From Cylindrodendrum hubeiense (Eukaryota > Ascomycota > Sordariomycetes > Hypocreales > Nectriaceae), in the NCBI GenBank assembly GCA_014621425.1, contig JAANBB010000109.1, forward strand, positions 39,406 to 103,405: a stretch of DNA of 64,000 bases, read 5' to 3'. A program made the translations under genes and the position numbers. The notes under the pieces are model-generated. The model had not been told where the DNA came from. It made no database searches and saw only the letters and a list, made by a program, of their open reading frames with translations. Of the stretch, positions 45,474-56,361 are shown piece by piece. Each line of letters opens with the position of its first letter. The first letter of the stretch is position 1.

Positions 45474-46648
45474 ATGCCTACCACGACCGCAGAAACCCTC
45501 TCCCTCGTCACCCGAAACGTCACCGTTGCGCCTCTCGTCCTCCTCTCCGCCGTCGACCATTACAACCGTACTGTCTCCACCAAGACCAAGCGACGAGTAG
45601 TCGGTGTCCTTCTGGGCCAGAACGATGGAAAGAACGTGAGAGTATCCAACAGCTTTGCTGGTGCGTTGCCTGATGCTCTCGAGAATCCGCCACCTGGTCA
45701 GGCGCTTACAAACATATCACAGTTCCCTTCGAGGAAGATGACAAGGACCCTTCAGTGTGGTTCCTGGACCACAACTACGTAGAGTCCATGAGCGACATGT
45801 TCAAGAAAGTCAACGCCCGGGAGAAGTTGATAGGATGGTACCACACCGGCCCCAAGCTGCGTGCTTCCGACCTGGAGATCAACGAGCTCTTCAAGCGATA
45901 TACCCCCAACCCTCTTCTCGTCATCATCGACGTTCAACCAAAGGAGTCTGGCGTCCCCACCGACGCTTACTTTGCCGTTGAGGAGATCAAGGATGTGAGT
46001 TACGGAGCGCCCATATCGACACGGCCAGGTTGGATAGCTAACACAGCCGCATAGGATGGTACGACTACCTCGCGAACATTCGTACACACCCCATCGATCA
46101 TCGAGGCCGAGGAAGCAGAGGAGATTGGTGTCGAGCACCTGCTAAGAGATATTCGCGATGTGGCCGCGGGAACCCTGTCCACCCGAATCACCAACCAGCT
46201 CCAGTCGCTCCAGGGCCTACACCTGCGCTTGCGAGACATTGGTGCCTATCTCCAAAAAGTCCTCGACGGCCAGCTGCCTGTCAACCACGCCATCCTTGGA
46301 AACCTGCAGGATGTGTTTAACCTGCTCCCGAACCTGTCAACCCCCGAGGGAGACGGCAAGTCGGGCGCCGGCGAGCTATCCAATGCCATGAGCATCAAGA
46401 CCAACGACCAGCTCATGACCATCTACCTGAGCAGTCTGATACGCGCTATCACGGCCTTCCACGATTTGATCGAGAACAAGATCCAGAACCGACAACAGCA
46501 AGAGGAGAAGGAGGGCAAGAAGGACGAGGCCAGCAAGGACGACAAGAAGGACTCCAACGGCGTGAATGGCGAGGCCAAGGAGGGCGACAAGGATAAGGAT
46601 GGCAAGGATAGCAAGGACAGCAAGGAGAGCAAGGAGAGCAAGAAATAG
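45474..46648 (+). CDS. RPN8: 26S proteasome regulatory subunit RPN8
   Basis: RPN8 pairs with the deubiquitinase RPN11 in the proteasome lid. Exons 45474-45660, 45723-45994 and 46055-46648 join in frame to 350 residues. The MPN fold opens with [19 protein letters not shown] and [20 protein letters not shown]. It continues with [20 protein letters not shown] and [20 protein letters not shown]. The zinc-binding JAMM His pair is absent (GWYHTGPKL only), as is normal for RPN8, which is catalytically dead. A helical part follows, with [19 protein letters not shown]. The last 70 residues are a Lys/Glu/Asp-rich KEKE-type tail ending [11 protein letters not shown], longer and more repetitive than in yeast. 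Confidence 0.96.
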
Positions 46649-46855
46649 GTTTAAAGGACCCAGCGGAGGAACGTAGACTTGGTCGCAGAGGTTCTCGGCG
46701 TCTGGAGGATGCAACCAGGGCGGCATGGTTGCCGGAAGGGGAGGGCAAAAGCCTTTGTACATTGAGCATATCATGTCGGATTACTAGATGAGGTCGCGGG
46801 GATAATACATGCCAGCCACCGCCTTGACGTCCATCTCATATCGTACAGTGCCTCG

Positions 46856-47650
46856 TCACATTTCCGCAGTGATGCCCGCCATTTCCTCCTTCGAGACACT
46901 CCAGTCCTCGACGTATTGACCCAGCATGCCCGGCCACCTCTGAACCAGTAGACACGCGAGGAGGTGCTTACAGCATGGTACATCGCCGGCGGACGTACTC
47001 AGTCCGTCTAAGCTCATCCCGCCAAACGACCACTGCCCTGGAAGCTGCGGCGCAGCGTCCTGCGCTGAAGCTGGGCCTGGATGGCTCGGGAAGGCGTCAA
47101 AGGTGAAGCTGGCGCAGGAGCAGTTCCACACACCGAGGTGGACGATGTAACGCTGCGACGAGAGGGCGACATCGCGATTCCGGCGCGTCAGCGTCGTCGC
47201 GAGAGAGCGCACGAGAAAGATGCCATCCCCTCCTCCAGCGGCGGGGTCATTGCCTCCGTCCACAGACTCCCGCTCGGGGTCTTCGGCCAAGCCGCCCGTT
47301 TCTGCACGACGCAGCCGCGTGACGAGTCCGCGATCTAGCAGGTCGACCGCCGGGAGGAGGAGACTCGGGAAGAGCACGTGCAGTGTGAGTAGCAGCGGGC
47401 GCTGGGTCTGCGCGATGGCTTGGAGGGGTGATGAAGTAGTCGATGACGGAGGGGCTGGTGGTGGCGATGCGGCGTTGGCGCTGGGTGCGGGCGGTGCGAT
47501 GTCGGAGACGGAGTTGATGAGAGTGGTCAAGAACTGGCGATGGGAGGGAAGGCTCTCCATTGCCGGCAGGTTGGGCCGGGTGTCATTGCGTTCCTGGTTG
47601 AGAGAGTGAAGAGGGAGAAGCTTGGCTATGTCGATACCTGCAGTGGGCAT
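46856..47650 (-). CDS. SWIM zinc-finger protein, Sws1/Shu2-like recombination factor
   Basis: Sws1/Shu2 proteins with Rad51 paralogues form the Shu complex, which promotes Rad51 filaments during error-free repair. The intronless gene gives 264 residues. The defining extended motif CxC...CxHxxA is visible as the CSC of VWNCSCASF and, about 45 residues later, as CCKHLLACLL. The N-terminal half has MESLPSHRQFLTTLINSV and a low-complexity Ala/Ser/Pro stretch. RYIVHLGVWNCSCASFTFDA is typical of SWIM-type folds. The end, QYVEDWSVSKEEMAGITAEM, is acidic. The family call rests mainly on the motif and the size, so confidence is moderate. It lies between RPN8 and HEM13. Confidence 0.72.
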   Translation of the reverse strand: MPTAGIDIAKLLPLHSLNQERNDTRPNLPAMESLPSHRQFLTTLINSVSDIAPPAPSANAASPPPAPPSSTTSSPLQAIAQTQRPLLLTLHVLFPSLLLPAVDLLDRGLVTRLRRAETGGLAEDPERESVDGGNDPAAGGGDGIFLVRSLATTLTRRNRDVALSSQRYIVHLGVWNCSCASFTFDAFPSHPGPASAQDAAPQLPGQWSFGGMSLDGLSTSAGDVPCCKHLLACLLVQRWPGMLGQYVEDWSVSKEEMAGITAEM

Positions 47651-47920
47651 TGGGTGTTGATGACTTCACGGTCCACTACAGCTCGCGACATTGCGAAGCA
47701 CCCTCTTTAACCTCCACCGCTCCAAGAAAACAACCCAGTGTAGATAGAATGGTTTGGTATTTTAATTTTAATATCCCGCCCGCTCATCCTCTTTCTTGTG
47801 TGATTTTTGTTTATACAGCCCTGGGCATCCATCTATTTTACCACAGCATATTTTACACTCAGTCTCAAATCGTGACCTTTCACTTCATACATGTTTGGTA
47901 TAAATCACCCAAACATTCGC

Positions 47921-49253
47921 TTAAACCCACTCCTTGGGATCCCTCAGCGCATCCACGAGACGCTGCTCGCGGCTCTTGGGCTCGGGCTCGTGCATGTACT
48001 TCCAGCTGGCCGTCAGGGGCAGGCTCATCAGGATACTCTCGACTCGAGATCCAGGAGTGTTGAGGCCAAAGGCAGTGCCACGGTCATGGACCAAGTTAAA
48101 CTCGACGTACTTGCCGCGGCGGATCTGCTGCCAGTCCTTCTCTTGCTCAGTGTAGGGCATGTCCTTGCGCTTCTCAATGATGGGGATGTATGAGGGCAGG
48201 AAGGACTTGAGGCAGTCCTGGATGAAGGCGAAGGTATTCTCCTGGTCGCGCTCGCTCTCGTCAAGATCGTCGAAGAAGATGCCACCGATACCGCGGGCTT
48301 CGCCTCGGTGCTTGTTGTAGAAGTACTCGTCGCACCACTTCTTGAATCGAGGGTAGTACTCCTTATCGTGGGCGTCGCAAGCGTCCTTGATCGTCTTGTG
48401 GAAGTGGATGGCATCCTCGTCAAAGAGGTAGGATGGTGTCAGATCACTGCCGCCGCCGAACCACCATGCCTGGGATGTACCGTCGGGGTTGGCCGTCTCA
48501 AAGTATCGGTAGTTGAGGTGGACAGTGGGAGCCATGGGGTTGTAGGGATGGAGCACCATGCTCAGGCCGGCGGCGAAGAAGTCAAGAGACTCGACGTTGG
48601 GGTCGAGGGTCTTGTGGTTGGCGCGCATCTTCTCAATGGCAGGCTTGGGCAGGGAGCCGTAGACGACGCTGACACCGACACCGGCCTTCTCAAAGACCTT
48701 TCCTTCCTGGAGGACGCAGGTGATACCGCCGCCGCCATTGGGGCGCTCCCACTCATCCTTGCGGAACTTCATGCCATCGACTTGCTCGAGGCCTTCAACG
48801 ATCAACTTCTGTTGCTCCTTGATGAACTTCTCCATGCGGAGGCGCATAGGCGCCTCGGTGCCGACACCGGACTCGCGCTTCTTCTGGGCATCTCGATCGG
48901 CGAGAGTGGCCGGGTCGAGGGCAATGGTGTCGTTTTCAGCCTATATGGAAGATTTCATGAGCAATTGACCTTTATTCGACGCAGAGCAGCTGAGGAGAGG
49001 TCTGGCGGGAGCGAACAGAGCTTGCAAGGGGTCATACCATCTTGTACGCCAGAGGAGCTGCGAAGGCTACGGCAGCCGCGGCAAGCCACACCGGGAGGGA
49101 ATTGGATAACGGAGCGTTCTTGGAGGAACCAGAACTGGTCGAACTCGACAACCAGCGCCTGGAAGACTTCAATTGGGTCTGGGAAAGGCGGGTGAGGCGT
49201 GTAGAGGTTGACCCGAGATGCGCAAGGCGCTGGGCATACCGGTTGGCAGCCAT
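47921..49253 (-). CDS. HEM13: Coproporphyrinogen III oxidase (HEM13)
   Basis: This oxygen-dependent enzyme converts coproporphyrinogen III to protoporphyrinogen IX in haem synthesis. Exons 49253-49038 and 48940-47921 join in frame to 411 residues. The N-terminus has a basic, Ser-rich presequence and a hydrophobic segment, [18 protein letters not shown], which suggests delivery to the mitochondrial intermembrane space rather than the cytosol as in baker's yeast. Family motifs are [81 protein letters not shown] and [16 protein letters not shown]. The ATG at 49253 was chosen over an upstream in-frame ATG at 49487, whose extension lacks targeting features. Confidence 0.96.
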
Positions 49254-50771
49254 TGAGACTAAATATCCGGGACGAGAGACGGCCGGACCGGGCAAAAGAG
49301 GCCGAGAGGCACAGGAACTGACTGATCGTCGCAAGGTGGTGCTATGCGACGTGCATGAGGCCACTTGCGCAACCAGTTGGGGAGCGGTCAGGGCCGAATT
49401 GACTCGGGTGGTGGTCAGAATCGAATGTTCAGCAATTGGCTTTCCTGGCGCGGGACTTGGGATTGGAGATCTGGACCCTGCTGCCACCTACTGTCCGTGC
49501 CTGGGATGTTGGGCTGGCGCTGCTCGGACAAATCGGCTGACGTCGGCGGTACCTGGTACCTGGTACGTACCGCGACGAACCTTCCGTCATGTCATGCCGC
49601 CCTCGGGTTTTCTTTCGTTTGGTCAGCCGAGTTTCCATGTGACTTGTCCCGTGACCCATCCCGTGACCCATCCCGTGACTGCGATGGGGAGCGTCCGGGA
49701 CACGGGGTTACAGATGTTGCGGGACAGTGTGTGCGAGCAGGATAACACTGTGGGTGGACCCCTCCGTGTTGGCCTTGGTGGAGAGGGACCCTGTTCCTTG
49801 ATGCGCGTTCAGGCTATCCTACCCAAGGGAGGTATCCGTCATTGCCCTCCCTAGGTAGGTGCATTACTCGCCCCTGCCTTGTAAGCAAGCAAGCACGCAA
49901 GAACGGAGGAAACAAACGAGGAGGCGTGCGAGCGGGATGGCTGATGGTGGATGCTTCTAGAGAGCACTTCCTGCACCCTCCCGAGCACACAAAGGTTTAC
50001 AAAGCCAACTGGTGTCACCTCACATCCGACCAGGCCTGCTGACCGACTGGCTGCCAGCCTGCCTGCCAGCCTGTTTGCCAGCCGGCCTGCCTGACTCACT
50101 TGGTAGAGGAGCTAGATCCTCCTAAATGAGCCTCTAGTTGTCCGCCTGTCTAGCGACGATGCCGTACATAGCTCATGTAGGTACCAGCTGAACGATGGAA
50201 CAGCACCTACATACCCGACCTCTAGTCGCAGAGGCGAGGCAGACCCGTCAGTTTGACGCAGTTCACGGTCACGGGCCCTTGGGATGATACAGTGCGACGC
50301 CTGACTTGCTGCGACTTCCCCGCCATAATCACCTGGCTGGCCTGCAGCTGGCCCCGAGCGCCTCCTGTGATTCACCGCAGTGGGAAGCACTAGTACACAT
50401 GCGGTCTAGTACAACAGCCCCGCGCCTGCTTCACCCTGTCACTGCCTCGTCTGCCTGCTGCTCACAGTGCCTCCAGCGCCTCTGCCTCCGCTGCCTCCGC
50501 CCACTGCCCGCCGCCCGCCACTTGTAGGCAGGTGCCTCGCTCGCCGACCGCTCATCTGTGCCGTCGGGTGCCACCTTCTGACTGTTCCGGCCTTTATCCT
50601 ACTCCTGACGCAAACCGATCGCAACCTAATCCGTTTCTCATCTTCCATCTCCATCTCCGCAATCCATCTCCCCAAAACATCCCCAAATCAACATCCGCAA
50701 ACTCCCTCTCGAGTCCTCGCATCTCGTGTTCCGCCTTCGCTCTTATCAGTAATCACACCTCCACCGCCACT
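49254..50771. other. Divergent promoter region between HEM13 and ATG8
   Basis: About 1.5 kb contain several short direct repeats. A 12-base TCCCGTGACCCA unit is repeated at 49647-49679, CCTAGGTAGG lies at 49850-49859, and a stretch of GCCTGCCAGCC-like units lies at about 50050-50098. Toward 50770 the sequence is the C/T-rich ATG8 leader. No gene is supported. Confidence 0.45.
49647..49679. repeat. Tandem TCCCGTGACCCA repeat
   Basis: Two full copies and most of a third copy of a 12-base unit lie about 400 bases upstream of HEM13. They could be a slippage product or clustered binding sites. Confidence 0.6.
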
Positions 50772-51391
50772 ATGCGCAGCAAGTTCAAGGACGAGCACCC
50801 CTTCGAGAAGCGCAAGGCCGAGGCCGAGCGCATCCGACAGAAGTACGCGGACCGCATTCCCGTGAGTATTTACCTTTTCTCTCTACTCTCCCTCAGCTTC
50901 TTCCTCGTCACTCGTTGCGAGAGTGAGCAAGAAGACTGCAACTACCAAACACCGACGAGCGAGAGGTACCTTGGCGGGGTGACCGCCTCACTTCTCTTAC
51001 CCACGCTGCCAGCCATCTTGTCCACCAAACTCAGCCACATGAGCTCCCTACTGACTAGATTGAATAGGTTATCTGCGAGAAGGTCGAGAAGAGCGACATC
51101 GCCACGATCGACAAGAAGAAGTACCTGGTCCCCGCCGACCTGACTGTCGGCCAGTTCGTCTACGTCATCCGCAAGCGAATTAAGCTCTCCCCCGAGAAGG
51201 CCATCTTCATCTTCGTTGATGAGGTCCTTCCCCCCACTGCCGCGCTCATGAGCAGCATCTACGAGGAGCACAAGGACGAGGACGGGTACGTTGCCCCCTC
51301 CGCCCACCGAGACACGAATTATATCGCTAACTTGTTTCACAGCTTCCTCTACATCACCTACTCCGGCGAGAACACCTTCGGTACCGCTTGA
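50772..51391 (+). CDS. ATG8: Autophagy ubiquitin-like protein ATG8
   Basis: ATG8 is conjugated to phosphatidylethanolamine to build autophagosomes. Exons 50772-50861, 51068-51285 and 51343-51391 join in frame to 118 residues, the usual length. [57 protein letters not shown] and [11 protein letters not shown] are family hallmarks. The Gly in TFG is where Atg4 cuts. Only Thr-Ala follow it, shorter than the tails of several related fungi. Intron 1 is relatively long (206 bases) and intron 2 is 57. Confidence 0.98.
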
Positions 51392-52554
51392 GTGGTGTGT
51401 ATTTGATCAGTCATCCATTCCTTGTCGCGAATGATGCGGGCGTTACGGTCGTACTAAGGGGGATCTATTTGTTGGAGGGCACTGGTACTTTTTATGTTAC
51501 GGTTATTTCGAACCGTGAGGTTTTGGAATGGAATAGAATCTTGCACTACTCTCTGCGATGGACAAGCTCCAGTATTGGCTTGGCTGGAACTGGACCTGGA
51601 TGCGCCTTTGCGTGCGTGATAAAGGATTGTTGCCAGGCGGACAAGCTTTGTTGGATCTTTTTGCGAGAAGACCTGGTTCTGGTGATTTTAGTGATGGTTT
51701 CCCTAGAATGCACCTCTTTCAAACCTGACGTTTTGTCACATTTTCTCACACAAACGCAAGTTATTGGCTCCGACTCTGTAGTATTGGTGTTAATGGGTGG
51801 GGATTGCAGCTCCCATTTGCAGAGTGGAAGGGATGGTCTAAGTTGGCTCATCTATTGGTGTATGGGAGGAAGCACAACGCACCTGGTGCTCTGCTATTAC
51901 AACCCCACGTTTATCCTCATCCTCATCCCCATCATCTTGAGCATGTATGGATACTACACAAGTGACTATCCAAGGGTTCGACTTTAATGCTCTCGTCCCA
52001 GGGCTGGTGATGATCCGCGAGCTAACCGCTATTGACCGAACGGATTGAGTACTATAGGGGGTTGCCGACAAGTGGCTGGAGTCTTACTAATGCAAGTTTG
52101 GCATTGTCTCTTGGCCAGAAGCTGTATGGGTGCTGTTTGGGAGGTGTGACTATGACGAGTCGACATTTGTTCCTTCGGACTGCGAGGATGGGGGTTTCTG
52201 TATGGTGTAGGCAAAGATGATTCCACAACAGCTGGCGTCCTGACTGCAGAAGGCTAGCGCCATTTGGTGAAAACACATGGCGAGGACTGAGAGGCAAGTT
52301 TGATGATCTGGCGGAATTGAATGCGTTTATGAGTATATGCGATATGATGGGACGATGAGTTGAGATCTCCGGCATAGATGGCTTCGAATAGATGGGCAAG
52401 TAAAACAGTCAATCACAACTGATGATATACTTGCCGCGAAACAGTTGCTGTCTTATTTCTTATGTGTGTTCATTTAGATGCAGTGTTTGCTTGATCTTTG
52501 AGTATGTATGACGAGAATGAAAGCACACAGCATATAACACTCTATCTAAGCCCC
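51392..52554. other. Convergent 3' region between ATG8 and the methyltransferase gene
   Basis: About 1.16 kb. An open frame of 199 codons begins at the ATG8 stop region, but it lacks a usable ATG near its start and protein-like composition, so I read this stretch as 3' sequence. Confidence 0.45.
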
Positions 52555-53788
52555 TCAGTTGTTGAAGACCATCACAGCGTACCGGAAGCTTCCGTTTGCA
52601 TATCCTCGTCTCATGGCCCGAAAAGACTGTAGAAAGGCAATGCCGTCGCGGCCTTGGGCGAAGGCAAATGCCCATAGTGAGGGGTTCTGCACGAGCGACC
52701 ATGTAATGTCCCTGGATTCTGTAAGCGCTTGAACTGACGGCATACAGGATGCCTGGGTTTACCATGTTTTCCGGACTTCCTGGCTGATGTCTTTGGGCTC
52801 AGCATACATCTGGAGACCGGCTTGTGTAGCTAAATCGACATAGCCCTGTTGTGTACAAAGAGGAGGCAGAAGCATGCCATCTATGTTTGGTTAGCACACA
52901 TAGCCGCAAGTATTGTGACAAAAGTCCTTGCCTTCGATAGGCTTGATGTCGTTGACAAATGCCGTGTCATCTATGTCCTCAGCCTTGAACCAGTCCGCCA
53001 ACACTAGTTTCCCCCCCGACTGCAAGACTCGCTTCGCATTCTCAAAGAACAAGGCCTTGTTGGGAAAGTGGCTCAAGGCTTCGCTAATCCAGACGGTGCC
53101 AAATGTGCCCTCTTGTCCATCAAAGAATCCGGCCATCTTCTCTGCGTCCAACTCGATAAAGCGGACCTTTCCTAAGCCAAGCTGGATGAAGCCTTCGGAA
53201 TCTGGGGTACCCGGAGTGTCTGTAGATGTGGGATCGATAGTACCGTCGCCCTCGGCAGCGGCCTTGGTGAGCCGGTTGGCAATCTCGACCTGTTTGGAAG
53301 AGATGGTGATGCCAGTGACGGTGCATCCATACTTGGAGGCGAGATAGCGAGATGTGCCACCAACCCCGCACCCAACATCGAGGACGGCGCTGTTGGGTGG
53401 GCTCTTTGAGATATCAAGGAGCAGTTGAATGAGATTGGTCTGGGCCTCCTCCTTTGTTAGAGTTGCCTGGGACTCTTCGGTTGGCCAATAGCCGTGATGG
53501 ATATGTTCGCCCCTGATGACCCGAAGAAGCAGTCCGTCAGCAGGGCACTGCGGAATACATGTCTGGCCACGAAATAGTTCGATGCGGAGATGGATAGTGT
53601 CCGATGCTTTGAGTAGGTGCTCACCATAGACTTAGATAGTAGTCACTGGCAAGATCATAGTGGAGCTTGATTCTATCTTTGAGGATCTGCATAGTTGAGT
53701 GGGCCATGCCAAGTGGAGTGTCATATTGCTTGGCCAGGTCGGTGGTGGCCTGGTCCGGCGAGGTCATTGAAGCTACAGCGGTCGTCAT
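52555..53788 (-). CDS. SAM-dependent class I methyltransferase (tocopherol/sterol-type small-molecule family)
   Basis: Four exons (53788-53625, 53512-52932, 52880-52763, 52711-52555) join in frame to 339 residues. The N-terminus resembles related C- or O-methyltransferases, with KLHYDLASDYYLSLW spliced to GEHIHHGYWPTEE. Motif I is VLDVGCGVGGTSRYLA, the SAM-binding loop. Motif II/III parts are GTVWISEALSHFPNKALFF and KRVLQSGGKLVLADWFKA. The block GYVDLATQAGLQ is typical of the family C-terminus. The substrate is unknown; the GEHIHHGYW block is shared with gamma-tocopherol and related small-molecule methyltransferases. Intron 3 (52931-52881) starts with GC rather than GT (AAG|GCAAGG) and has a GCTAACC branch site and TAG acceptor. 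No other biosynthetic gene adjoins it, so a cluster is not indicated. Confidence 0.85.
52881..52931 (-). other. GC-AG intron in the methyltransferase gene
   Basis: The 51-base intron has donor CGAAG|GCAAGG, branch site GCTAACC and acceptor ACATAG. Using GC restores the frame between KPIE and DGMLLPPLC. GC-AG introns are a small minority in fungi and have strong AG|GCAAG donor contexts like this one. Confidence 0.75.
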
Positions 53789-54205
53789 TGCTAGTGGTAT
53801 TTGATACACGTTGTCACTCTGACAAAGATGCACAGCCTCACTCGGTTGCGATAAGGGGGAAGGGGAGGATGATCAGATATCTTGAGGTTTTGAATGTGAA
53901 GATGGACTAGAAGCGTGGCGACGATGGTTGTAGTTGTGGTAGTGGCTGACTTGGCGGGGAAGATTGAGACAGGTTACCCCGCGACGTTGCAGCTACGTAG
54001 GTGTGTGTGTTACCTACCGCCTTTTGGCATGTCTCAGGCCTATCTTGTTTAAAGGTAAAAAAAAAAAGCCTCAAGGCACAGCCTTCTTGTTCTAGATAGA
54101 GATGGTTACTTGTCGATCACGGCAAGGGACCGACGGTGGTGAGTGGTGGATTGCAGCACCGCTGATAAACTTGGCCACCCTTATGGAGGAGTGGTGGGAA
54201 ACTAG

Positions 54206-54225
54206 GTACCTACCTAGGTAGGTAC
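54206..54225. repeat. Perfect 20-base palindrome GTACCTACCTAGGTAGGTAC
   Basis: The sequence equals its own reverse complement over all 20 bases. It lies about 420 bases upstream of the methyltransferase start and is the longest member of the TACCTAGGTA motif family in this window. Confidence 0.85.
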
Positions 54226-54548
54226 TTTACCCACTGAATTGCCACTGTAGCTAGCTCCAGCCCTAGGTGGTGGACTCGGCCTAGAGAGAGCTCTCACCCT
54301 TAGCTCTGCTTCACCCCGCAAGCTCTCAAATGGACATCTCCCTCAACAACGGGATTCGCGGCGTAAAAAGGCCACGCCAGACAACTCGCGGTCGGACTGA
54401 CCCCGTTGCCCCGTTGCCCCAGCCGCCCCAGCTTCCCGCCCCAGGGCGTTTTCGCTATTTTAGGTGCGGCGCTGATGGTTGGCGAGGGCGCGTTCTGGGC
54501 GGGAGAGAGCCCCATCGGGTTTGGATACGCGCCCGCCACAGGAATCAT

Positions 54549-54562
54549 GGGCGCTTAGCCAA
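54549..54562 (+). repeat. 14-base direct repeat, copy 1
   Basis: GGGCGCTTAGCCAA recurs at 55883-55896 in the same orientation. A CCGGAC follows shortly after each copy. Both copies include a CCAA-type core. Confidence 0.5.
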
Positions 54563-55882
54563 TCATCCGGACAACCAGCGCCTTGCAGAACCTCAAACAC
54601 GAAAAATGCCCATTTCTGCCCCGATGGGCCGATGATTGGCAGCGCGGCGTCTGCAATAGGGTTGGCGGAGCGTCGGCGCGACTAGCCATAGCGCATCCCT
54701 CTCTCCCTCACTCACTCGCTGGCGCAGTCATTCACGCAGTCCGTCATTCGCCGTTGGTTCCTTGGTTCCTGGCGGGCAACTGAAAATGACGTCAGTGTCG
54801 AGAGCAAGAATAAGTGCCCTGCGCCGCATCGGTCACGCAACCAACTCCTAACGGTCAACCGAATAAGCCTATCTCGAAGCTTGGCTCGAAAAGATCAAGT
54901 TTCAGAGTGAAAACCTGCGACAGGTTCCAGAAAACCGGTTTCGCCGTCACCCACCTCCCAGTCTGCAAAGTGGCGACGTCTTTGGGATTCTTTGGACGAG
55001 ATCGGCGGCTATGAGCTGTAAGTAGGTCTCCACGTGAACCCCGGTCTGTCCAGGACCCTTCTTTTCTAGTGCCGTTTTCGGCCCATGCCGACAGGGGTTT
55101 CAACCATCGCGAGTGTCTCTCGTCGGCTTGATTGGACCTCAGCCATCGTCACGGTCAACCGCATCCTGGTCGCCACGGCCACTACGGTCACCGCAAGGGC
55201 ACCGCTGGCAGGCTTTTGCAGATGATCATGCCCTTTTGGATCCCCTCGTTTCCTCGCGTTTCTCAACCGGCCCTGTTGTCGCCAGTCAAGCTTCGGCCCA
55301 ACTCACCATCTTGACTGACCATCCCGGCTTCATGTGCTCGCAGGCGGGCTTGTTTGGGGGCTTGCAGGTGGCTCGCCATGGCGTCAGAGTGCATTCTCGG
55401 CCCCGGTCCAAGATCGCTTGTTTTCCTATCGAATAAATGCTGCTCATCTGCGCTGCCGACCCGATGGCGAGATTTGGAAAGATGGGCATCATTCACCTGT
55501 CACTCCGTGGTGTTCCCCTTGCTCTCTGCGCGAGTCACTATATATCTACGCCAATCTGCACTCCATTTATTTGGTGGCTGCTATTGTCAGATCGTGACTT
55601 GCACATTGTGTGAGTATCCTATGTCAAGTTAAAACCGGAGCGACTATATCACATCCATGCTTGTGGCTGGGCCCAAGCGACAACCCAAACCTCACCCCAA
55701 CCTCACCCCAGCCTCAGCTCACCGCGAAGCCTCAACTGATCTTACTTGCAACGTCACTTCGGACTCCTCAGCTCTCAAGTCTCCGGGCCAAAAAGAGACC
55801 TTGTCTCTTGGCTTTGTTTGGGGCCATCCGTGCCCGAGGCTCAACCAGCGTCGTGACTGGCCGCACGTCACCTTGTTTGGCC

Positions 55883-55896
55883 GGGCGCTTAGCCAA
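55883..55896 (+). repeat. 14-base direct repeat, copy 2
   Basis: Identical to 54549-54562. It lies about 470 bases upstream of the PRM1 start. Confidence 0.5.
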
Positions 55897-56361
55897 CCGG
55901 ACCCTCTCTAAGCGCTGCCGCGAACACGAACAAAGGACCTTGGACAGCGTTTCCGCATTGAAGTCATTTTGGCTAGAGAGCTTCTTTTATTGGACATTCT
56001 AATTGTGGAGTGACTGAGGTGAGTGCGTGCTGCCTTCATACAATCACCAGCGCCTCTTTTATTGTCCTTGTTCCCCGCCGACTCTTCCCTATTGTCTTCC
56101 ATTCCTTGCATTCACCTGCACACAATCGCAAACCACCTAGACAACATGGAGTCATAGAAGACTAGATCAGGCATCTCCATTCACGGCCATTGTTTCCTTT
56201 GTATCATTTACTTCCAATCCTCATGTTTTGACTTCCCCGCCTAATATTATTTTCTTTGCGTCGCTCTTGGCCGCCGCCCTCTTCACCATTTACATTTCTT
56301 TCTCATCCGGATACTCTCAGTACGCCTTTAGACGTCATTTACCAACTCAAACAGACTCAAG

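Larger units (their letters stand above)
53789..56361. other. Large divergent intergenic region before PRM1
   Basis: About 2.6 kb is the longest gene-free stretch. It holds a 20-base perfect palindrome (54206-54225), a repeated 14-mer GGGCGCTTAGCCAA (54549-54562 and 55883-55896), short tandem CCTCACCCCA units (55689-55716), an 11-A tract near 54058 and CCAAT-type boxes in both orientations. I found no supported gene or transposon remnant. Confidence 0.45.

Noticed and set aside
51388..51987. 199-codon open frame just downstream of ATG8
   Set aside because: It begins within the ATG8 stop region without a usable ATG, is rich in Val, Leu, Cys and Trp without any motif, and lies where 3' untranslated sequence is expected.
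55110..55640. Short plus- and minus-strand frames upstream of PRM1
   Set aside because: None exceeds about 110 codons, they overlap each other, and none shows a start context, splice signals or domain. I read the stretch as regulatory or spacer DNA.
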